Translations under genes and position numbers: made by a program
Notes under the pieces: generated by a model
What the model was told of the DNA's origin: nothing
Database searches by the model: none
Seen by the model: the letters and a program-made list of their open reading frames with translations, nothing else
Shown here: positions 5,667 to 9,327 of the stretch, piece by piece
Numbering within the stretch: the stretch's first letter is position 1
How the letters are laid out: each line of letters opens with the position of its first letter
Assembly: GCA_903828025.1 (NCBI GenBank)
Contig: CAIKKO010000437.1
Coordinates: 1 to 9,327, forward strand
Reading direction: 5' to 3'
Length of the DNA stretch: 9,327 nt
Source of the DNA: an uncultured Sphingomonadales bacterium
Lineage (GTDB): Bacteria > Pseudomonadota > Alphaproteobacteria > Sphingomonadales > Sphingomonadaceae

Positions 5667-6674
5667 TCAGAGCAGGCCGCCCATCACGCCGGCCGTATCG
5701 ACCATGCGGTTCGAGAAGCCCCATTCGTTGTCGTACCACGAGAGCACACGCACCAGCTTGCCGTCGATCACCGCGGTTTCGAGGCTGTCGATGGTCGAGG
5801 AATGCGAATCGTGGTTGTAGTCGATCGAGACCAGCGGCTCGTCGCTGAAGCCCAGCACGCCCTTGAGCGGGCCTTCCGCCGCCGCCTTGAGCAGCGCGTT
5901 GACTTCGTCCTTGGTCGTGTCGCGCGCGGGCTGGAAGGTGAGATCGACCACCGAGACATTGGGGGTCGGCACGCGGATCGCCGAGCCGTCGAGCTTGCCC
6001 TTCAGTTCGGGCAGCACTTCGCCCACCGCGCGGGCAGCGCCGGTGGTGGTCGGGATCATGCTCATCGCCGCAGCGCGCGCGCGGCGCGGATCGCTGTGGA
6101 TCTGGTCGAGGATCTTCTGGTCGTTGGTATAGGCGTGGATCGTCGTCATCAGCCCGCGCTCGATGCCGATGGCATCGTTGAGCACTTTGGCGAACGGCGC
6201 GAGGCAATTGGTGGTGCACGAGGCGTTCGAGACGATGGTGTGCTCGGCGGTCAGCTTGTCGTGGTTCACGCCGTAAACGACCGTAAGATCGACGTTCTTG
6301 CCCGGTGCCGAAATCAGCACTTTCTTGGCACCCGCCGCAATGTGCTTCTCGCACGAGGCGCGGTCGGTGAAGAAACCGGTGCATTCCAGCACGATGTCGA
6401 TGCCTTGCGCAGCGTGCGGCAGGTTCGCGGGATCGCGCTCGGCGGTCACTGCAATGCGCTTGCCGTCGATGACGAGATCGGTGCCATCGACTGCGACCGA
6501 ACCCTTGTAGGCCCCGTGCACGCTGTCACGCTTGAACAGCAGCGCGTTGTCCTTGGCGCTGGCGAGGTCGTTGATCGAAACGAGCTCAAGCCCGCAATCG
6601 GGCCGTTCGAGAATGGCACGCGCCACATTGCGCCCGATGCGCCCGAAACCGTTGATCGCAACCTTGGTCGCCAT
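5667..6674 (-). CDS. gap: Glyceraldehyde-3-phosphate dehydrogenase (type I)
   Basis: The product is 335 residues, full length. The NAD-binding domain shows NGFGRIGR (8-15) and INDL (34-37), where D36 favours NAD over NADP. The catalytic domain has SNASCTTNCLAP with the active-site cysteine C153, the base H180 in HAYTNDQ, the phosphate-site stretch MIPTTTGAARAVGEVLPEL, and SWYDNEWGFSNRM near the end. It oxidises glyceraldehyde-3-phosphate to 1,3-bisphosphoglycerate or runs in reverse for gluconeogenesis. AGGAG (6684-6688) lies 9 bases before the ATG, a good ribosome site. It is 26 bases after tkt and 4 before the MOSC gene, so it belongs to the tkt-gap-MOSC-pgk transcript. Certain. Confidence 0.98.
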   Translation of the reverse strand: MATKVAINGFGRIGRNVARAILERPDCGLELVSINDLASAKDNALLFKRDSVHGAYKGSVAVDGTDLVIDGKRIAVTAERDPANLPHAAQGIDIVLECTGFFTDRASCEKHIAAGAKKVLISAPGKNVDLTVVYGVNHDKLTAEHTIVSNASCTTNCLAPFAKVLNDAIGIERGLMTTIHAYTNDQKILDQIHSDPRRARAAAMSMIPTTTGAARAVGEVLPELKGKLDGSAIRVPTPNVSVVDLTFQPARDTTKDEVNALLKAAAEGPLKGVLGFSDEPLVSIDYNHDSHSSTIDSLETAVIDGKLVRVLSWYDNEWGFSNRMVDTAGVMGGLL

Positions 6675-6700
6675 GATAGTGTTCTCCTGAAATCTACTGC

Positions 6701-8692
6701 TTAGGAAAGCCGGGCGAGAACGCGCGGCAGGATCTTGTCGGCGGTCAGGCCGAAGTGGTCATAGAGCACGTTCGCCGGGGCGGACGCGCCGAAGCTGTCG
6801 ATGCCCACAGTGATCCCGTCACCGACATACTTCTGCCAGCCGGTGGTGACCCCCGCCTCGATCGAGACCTTGAGCACATCAGACGGCAGAATGTCTGCAC
6901 GGTAAGCCGCGTCCTGCGCGTCGAACAGTTCCCAGCACGGCACCGAAACCACGTCCGCGCCAATGCCCTGCGCTTCGAGCGCCTTGGCCACATCGACCGC
7001 CAGCATCACTTCCGAACCGCTCGCCATGACCACGACCTTGCGCGGCGCGCTCGCGGCCACGAGGCGGTAGGCGCCCTTGGCCGAGCGATTGGTCTCGCGG
7101 GTCCAGCTTTCATCCCCGGCCCCGCGCAGCTGCGGCAGGTTCTGCCGCGAGAGCGACAGCACCGAGGGCGTATGCGTGGTCTCGAGTGCCAGCGCCCAGC
7201 ACTCAGCCGTCTCGATCACATCGGCCGGACGATAGACGTTGAGGTTCGGAATCAGCCGCAGCGACATGACATGCTCGACCGGCTGGTGCGTCGGCCCGTC
7301 TTCGCCCAGACCGATCGAATCGTGGGTCATCACATAGACGACTTGCGCGTGTTGCAGCGCCGACATGCGCATCGCGTTGCGGCAATAGTCCGAGAACACG
7401 AGGAACGTGCCGCCATAGGGCACCACGCCGCCGTGCAGCGCCATCCCGTTCATCGCAGCGGCCATGCCGAACTCGCGGATGCCGTACGCGACATGCCGGC
7501 CGTCATAGGCGTCCGCGCTGAACTGCGGGGTGAACTTGGTGCGCGTGAACACCGAGCCGGTGAGGTCCGCGCTTCCGCCGACAAGCTGCGGCAGCTGTTC
7601 GGTCAGCGGCCCCAGCGCCATTTCGGAGGCCTTGCGGCTCGCCACTTTCTGCGGCGCGGCGACCAGACCCCGGATATAGCTTTCGAGCGCCGGTGAGGCG
7701 AGCTCGGCCACACCCGCAAGGCGGCTCCCGAAGTCTGCGCGAGCGGACGATGCTTCCAACCGGGCCGTCCACGCGGCATGCGCGGCTTTGCCCGCCTCGC
7801 CGGTCGAACGCCAGTTGGTGAGGGTTTCCGCCGGAACCTCGAACGGCGCGGAGGTCCAGCCCAGAAACGCGCGCGCAGCGGCGATCTCGTCGGCCCCCAG
7901 CGGCGCGCCATGGACACTGTGCCCGCCCTGCTTGTTGGGGGCGCCCTTGCCGATCACTGTGCGGCAGGCGACCAGCGAGGGGCGCGGATCGGCAGCGGCT
8001 TCGGCCAGCGCGCGGGCGATATCGGCAAAGTCATGCCCGTCGCAGCTTGCGGTGTGCCAGCCGCTGGCATCATAGCGCGCGAGGATATCCTCGCTTGTCG
8101 ACAGCGCGGTGTCGCCGTCGATGGTGATCTTGTTGTCGTCCCACAGCACGTTGAGCCGGCCGAGCTTCAGCGTGCCCGCAAGGCCCACGGCCTCGTGGTT
8201 CACGCCTTCCATCAGGCAGCCGTCACCCGCGATCACCCAGGTCTTGTGATCGACCAGATCGTCGCCGAACGTGGCGTTGAGGTGCCGCTCGGCCATTGCC
8301 ATGCCCACCGCCATCGCAAGGCCCTGACCCAGCGGGCCGGTGGTGCATTCGACGCCTTCCAGCATGTCGTTTTCCGGGTGCCCGGCGCAAGGGCTGCCCA
8401 TCTGGCGGAAATTGCGGATATCGTCCATCGTCGGCGCTGCGTATCCCGAAAGGTGCAGCGCTGCGTAGATCAGCATCGAGCCGTGCCCGGCCGAAAGCAC
8501 GAAACGATCACGGTCCGGCCATTTCGGCGCGGCCGGATCGAACTTGAGGAACTGCGACCACAGCACCGTCGCCACATCAGCCATGCCCATCGGCATGCCG
8601 GGATGGCCGGAATTTGCCGCCTGGACCGCGTCCATGGCAAGGGCTCGAATCGCATTCGCCATCGGCGCCAGCGCAGTCACATCACGTGTCAT
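6701..8692 (-). CDS. tkt: Transketolase
   Basis: The product is 663 residues, normal for the bacterial enzyme, with three domains. SGHPGMPMG (28-36), GHGS (69-72), GDGCLMEG (156-163) and WDDNKI (184-189) form the thiamine-diphosphate and metal site. HGAPLG holds H261. YGIREFGM holds E406, the glutamate that activates the cofactor, and THDSIGLGEDGPTHQPVE follows in the pyrimidine domain. It moves two-carbon units between ketoses and aldoses, linking glyceraldehyde-3-phosphate and fructose-6-phosphate to pentose phosphates. I chose the ATG at 8692 (MTRDVTALAPMANAIRAL), which matches the usual N-terminus. The frame runs on to an ATG at 8725, whose 11 extra residues (MCRSRWGFLVD) look spurious. 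The Shine-Dalgarno is weak (GGGGG, about 13 bases off). First gene of the block. Confidence 0.97.
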   Translation of the reverse strand: MTRDVTALAPMANAIRALAMDAVQAANSGHPGMPMGMADVATVLWSQFLKFDPAAPKWPDRDRFVLSAGHGSMLIYAALHLSGYAAPTMDDIRNFRQMGSPCAGHPENDMLEGVECTTGPLGQGLAMAVGMAMAERHLNATFGDDLVDHKTWVIAGDGCLMEGVNHEAVGLAGTLKLGRLNVLWDDNKITIDGDTALSTSEDILARYDASGWHTASCDGHDFADIARALAEAAADPRPSLVACRTVIGKGAPNKQGGHSVHGAPLGADEIAAARAFLGWTSAPFEVPAETLTNWRSTGEAGKAAHAAWTARLEASSARADFGSRLAGVAELASPALESYIRGLVAAPQKVASRKASEMALGPLTEQLPQLVGGSADLTGSVFTRTKFTPQFSADAYDGRHVAYGIREFGMAAAMNGMALHGGVVPYGGTFLVFSDYCRNAMRMSALQHAQVVYVMTHDSIGLGEDGPTHQPVEHVMSLRLIPNLNVYRPADVIETAECWALALETTHTPSVLSLSRQNLPQLRGAGDESWTRETNRSAKGAYRLVAASAPRKVVVMASGSEVMLAVDVAKALEAQGIGADVVSVPCWELFDAQDAAYRADILPSDVLKVSIEAGVTTGWQKYVGDGITVGIDSFGASAPANVLYDHFGLTADKILPRVLARLS

Positions 8693-8729
8693 GTCGACCA
8701 GAAACCCCCATCTCGAGCGGCACAAAACC

Positions 8730-8758
8730 GTGCGAGCACCGCCGATTCGGGTGCGAGC
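8730..8758. repeat. Pair of 8-bp direct repeats upstream of tkt
   Basis: GTGCGAGC occurs at 8730-8737 and again at 8751-8758. The starts are 21 bases apart, about two helical turns. Both lie between the tkt start and its candidate promoter, where they would be in the leader. This is a possible regulator site, but the repeats are short and GC-rich, so chance is likely. Confidence 0.3.
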
Positions 8759-8763
8759 CCTCT

Positions 8764-8789
8764 TTGGGAGCGCGGCCTCACAGCGTCAA
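8764..8789 (-). promoter_or_regulatory. Candidate promoter for the tkt operon
   Basis: On the minus strand TTGACGC (8783-8789) is a perfect match to the alphaproteobacterial -35 box TTGACGS, preceded by C as often seen. After 11 bases, GCTCCCAA (8764-8771) matches the -10 pattern only in part. A start near 8757 would give a leader of about 65 bases before tkt. The strong -35 in the divergent intergenic region is the main support. Confidence 0.38.
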
Positions 8790-8817
8790 GGTTGGGGAAA
8801 GGCGGGGTTGTTCCGGG

Positions 8818-8845
8818 TTGCGGGCGCGGGCATTTGTGCTAGCGA
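8818..8845 (+). promoter_or_regulatory. Candidate promoter for the coiled-coil gene and zapA
   Basis: On the plus strand TTGCGGG (8818-8824) is followed after 13 bases by GCTAGCGA (8838-8845). The match is five of seven in the first box and four of seven in the second, so weak. The -10 box would end 8 bases before the ATG at 8854, implying a very short leader, although AAGG sits 4 bases before that ATG and could still act as a ribosome site on a longer transcript. Confidence 0.25.
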
Positions 8846-8853
8846 CAAGGCCC

Positions 8854-9054
8854 ATGGCTACAGGCGCTCTGGATACTCCGCTTGACGAGGCGCTCGACAG
8901 GATCGAGCAGGCCCTGACCCGGCTTGAATCGGCGGTTGCGGCCGCGCCTCCTGCAGGCGAAGTGGCCGCGCTGCGCACACGCCACCGCAAGCTCAAGGAC
9001 ACCGTGGCGCAGGAACTCCAGCAACTCGATCTGCTTCTGGCCAACTTGCCCTGA
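8854..9054 (+). CDS. Small coiled-coil protein upstream of zapA (ZauP-like)
   Basis: This 66-residue product, MATGALDTPLDEALDRIEQA onward, has no signal peptide or membrane segment. Two helical stretches rich in Leu, Glu, Arg and Gln can be seen: residues 9-28 (LDEALDRIEQALTRLESAVA) and about 36-64, which includes EVAALRTRHRKLK and QELQQLDLLLANL. They are separated by an Ala/Pro hinge (AAPPAGE). The heptad-like spacing of Leu and Ile predicts a coiled coil. In Caulobacter, ZauP is a small coiled-coil protein encoded with zapA that works with ZapA to focus the Z-ring. Position and composition here suggest an equivalent, but short coiled coils resemble each other by composition, so homology is inferred. 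AAGG lies 4 bases before the ATG; the open frame extends further upstream without coding character. A 17-codon frame starts at its stop codon as TGATG. Confidence 0.75.
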   Translation: MATGALDTPLDEALDRIEQALTRLESAVAAAPPAGEVAALRTRHRKLKDTVAQELQQLDLLLANLP

Positions 9055-9107
9055 TGGTCCGGTCCCGTTTCACAGGCCGGTCCCGTTTCACAGGAATGCC
9101 CGCATGA
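9054..9107 (+). CDS. Possible 17-codon bridging ORF between the coiled-coil gene and zapA
   Basis: An open frame encodes MVRSRFTGRSRFTGMPA. Its ATG overlaps the upstream TGA (TGATG, 9052-9056), and its own TGA overlaps the zapA ATG (ATGA, 9104-9107). The 18-bp tandem repeat lies inside and is in frame, giving RSRFTG twice. No Shine-Dalgarno sequence precedes it, so it could only be read by re-initiation. It may serve as a relay that couples zapA translation to the upstream gene, or be a chance frame in a short spacer. There is no evidence the peptide itself has a function. Confidence 0.22.
   Translation: MVRSRFTGRSRFTGMPA
9059..9094. repeat. Perfect 18-bp tandem duplication
   Basis: The unit CCGGTCCCGTTTCACAGG occurs twice back to back (9059-9076 and 9077-9094) with no mismatch. 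The second copy ends in CAGG, part of the zapA ribosome site AGGA (9092-9095). The first copy carries a similar CAGG 18 bases further upstream. Perfect identity suggests a recent duplication by replication slippage or a property of this strain. Confidence 0.95.
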
Positions 9108-9327
9108 GCAACGTGACGCTGACGATCGGCGGCCGCCCCTTTACCGTTTCGGCGGCAGACGGCGAGGAATCGCACATCGAAATGCTGGGCCGCATGATCG
9201 CCGAGCGGGTCGCCCGAGGGGGTGCCGGCGCCGGGCAGAGCGAGCCGCGGATGCTGCTGTTCGCCGCGCTGATGCTGGCAGACGAACTGCACGAGGCCCA
9301 TCGCAACGCAGTGCCTCCAGCCCCCGC
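9104..9327 (+). CDS. zapA: Cell division protein ZapA (cut by window edge)
   Basis: Seventy-four codons are visible and the frame is still open at the right edge. The product begins MSNVTLTIGGRPFTVSAADG, then EESHIEMLGRMIAERVARG and PRMLLFAALMLADELHEAHR. This is the ZapA pattern: a beta-hairpin start (NVTLTIGGRPFTV), a helix beginning at the acidic E-E-x-H motif, then the LLFAALMLADEL helix leading into the coiled-coil tail, which starts near the edge. ZapA binds FtsZ and bundles or aligns protofilaments at midcell. AGGA (9092-9095) lies 8 bases before the ATG at 9104. The ATG at 9096 is in another frame and ends at once in the overlapping TGA. It is downstream of the small coiled-coil gene on the same strand, with 49 bases between, and is probably co-transcribed with it. 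Confidence 0.93.
   Translation, partial: MSNVTLTIGGRPFTVSAADGEESHIEMLGRMIAERVARGGAGAGQSEPRMLLFAALMLADELHEAHRNAVPPAP

Noticed and set aside
4065..6704. A plus-strand open frame of 879 codons opposite pgk, the MOSC gene and gap
   Set aside because: It spans several well-identified genes on the other strand and its product is a His/Arg/Ala-rich string without domains. G/C at third codon positions of the true genes removes stop codons from this antisense frame, so length alone means little here.
6755..8842. Plus-strand open frames of 313 and 354 codons opposite transketolase
   Set aside because: Antisense shadows of tkt with runs of Arg and His and no domain features.

Overview
The window is GC-rich DNA that looks like chromosomal core sequence from an alphaproteobacterium, most likely of the order Sphingomonadales (sphingomonads and Erythrobacter relatives). 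I base this on the protein sequences, the strong G/C bias at third codon positions, and promoter-like sites that fit the Caulobacter-type consensus (TTGACGS, a gap of 10-14, GCTANAWC). The organism call is inference; no database search was possible. I see no insertion sequence, phage gene, CRISPR array or rRNA.

Layout. Positions 1-167 hold the start of radA (minus strand, runs off the left edge). A tRNA-Leu(CAA) with an encoded CCA end follows at 230-313. Next come suhB (an inositol monophosphatase family gene) and efp (elongation factor P), which form a tight minus-strand pair (358-1779). A small secreted protein of unknown function lies on the plus strand (1885-2280). It is divergent from efp, and its stop codon overlaps that of thiE.

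The centre, 2277-8692, is a minus-strand block of central carbon metabolism, read as tkt, gap, a MOSC-domain gene, pgk, fda (class I aldolase) and thiE. tkt to pgk are packed with gaps of 26 and 4 bases and a 4-base ATGA overlap, so they are probably one transcript. fda has a 112-base leader containing its own candidate promoter and a perfect 18-bp palindrome. Together the enzymes interconvert triose and hexose phosphates and link to the non-oxidative pentose phosphate pathway. thiE makes the precursor of thiamine diphosphate, the cofactor of transketolase.

On the right, divergent from tkt, a 66-residue predicted coiled-coil gene resembling ZauP precedes zapA, a Z-ring-associated division gene that runs off the right edge. 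The 49 bases between these two genes hold a perfect 18-bp tandem duplication inside a 17-codon open frame. That frame overlaps the upstream stop (TGATG) and the zapA start (ATGA).

Most of the window is ordinary housekeeping sequence. The points most worth a second look are the bridging mini-ORF and tandem repeat before zapA, the palindrome in the fda leader, the MOSC gene inside the gap-pgk operon, and the uncharacterised secreted protein beside efp.
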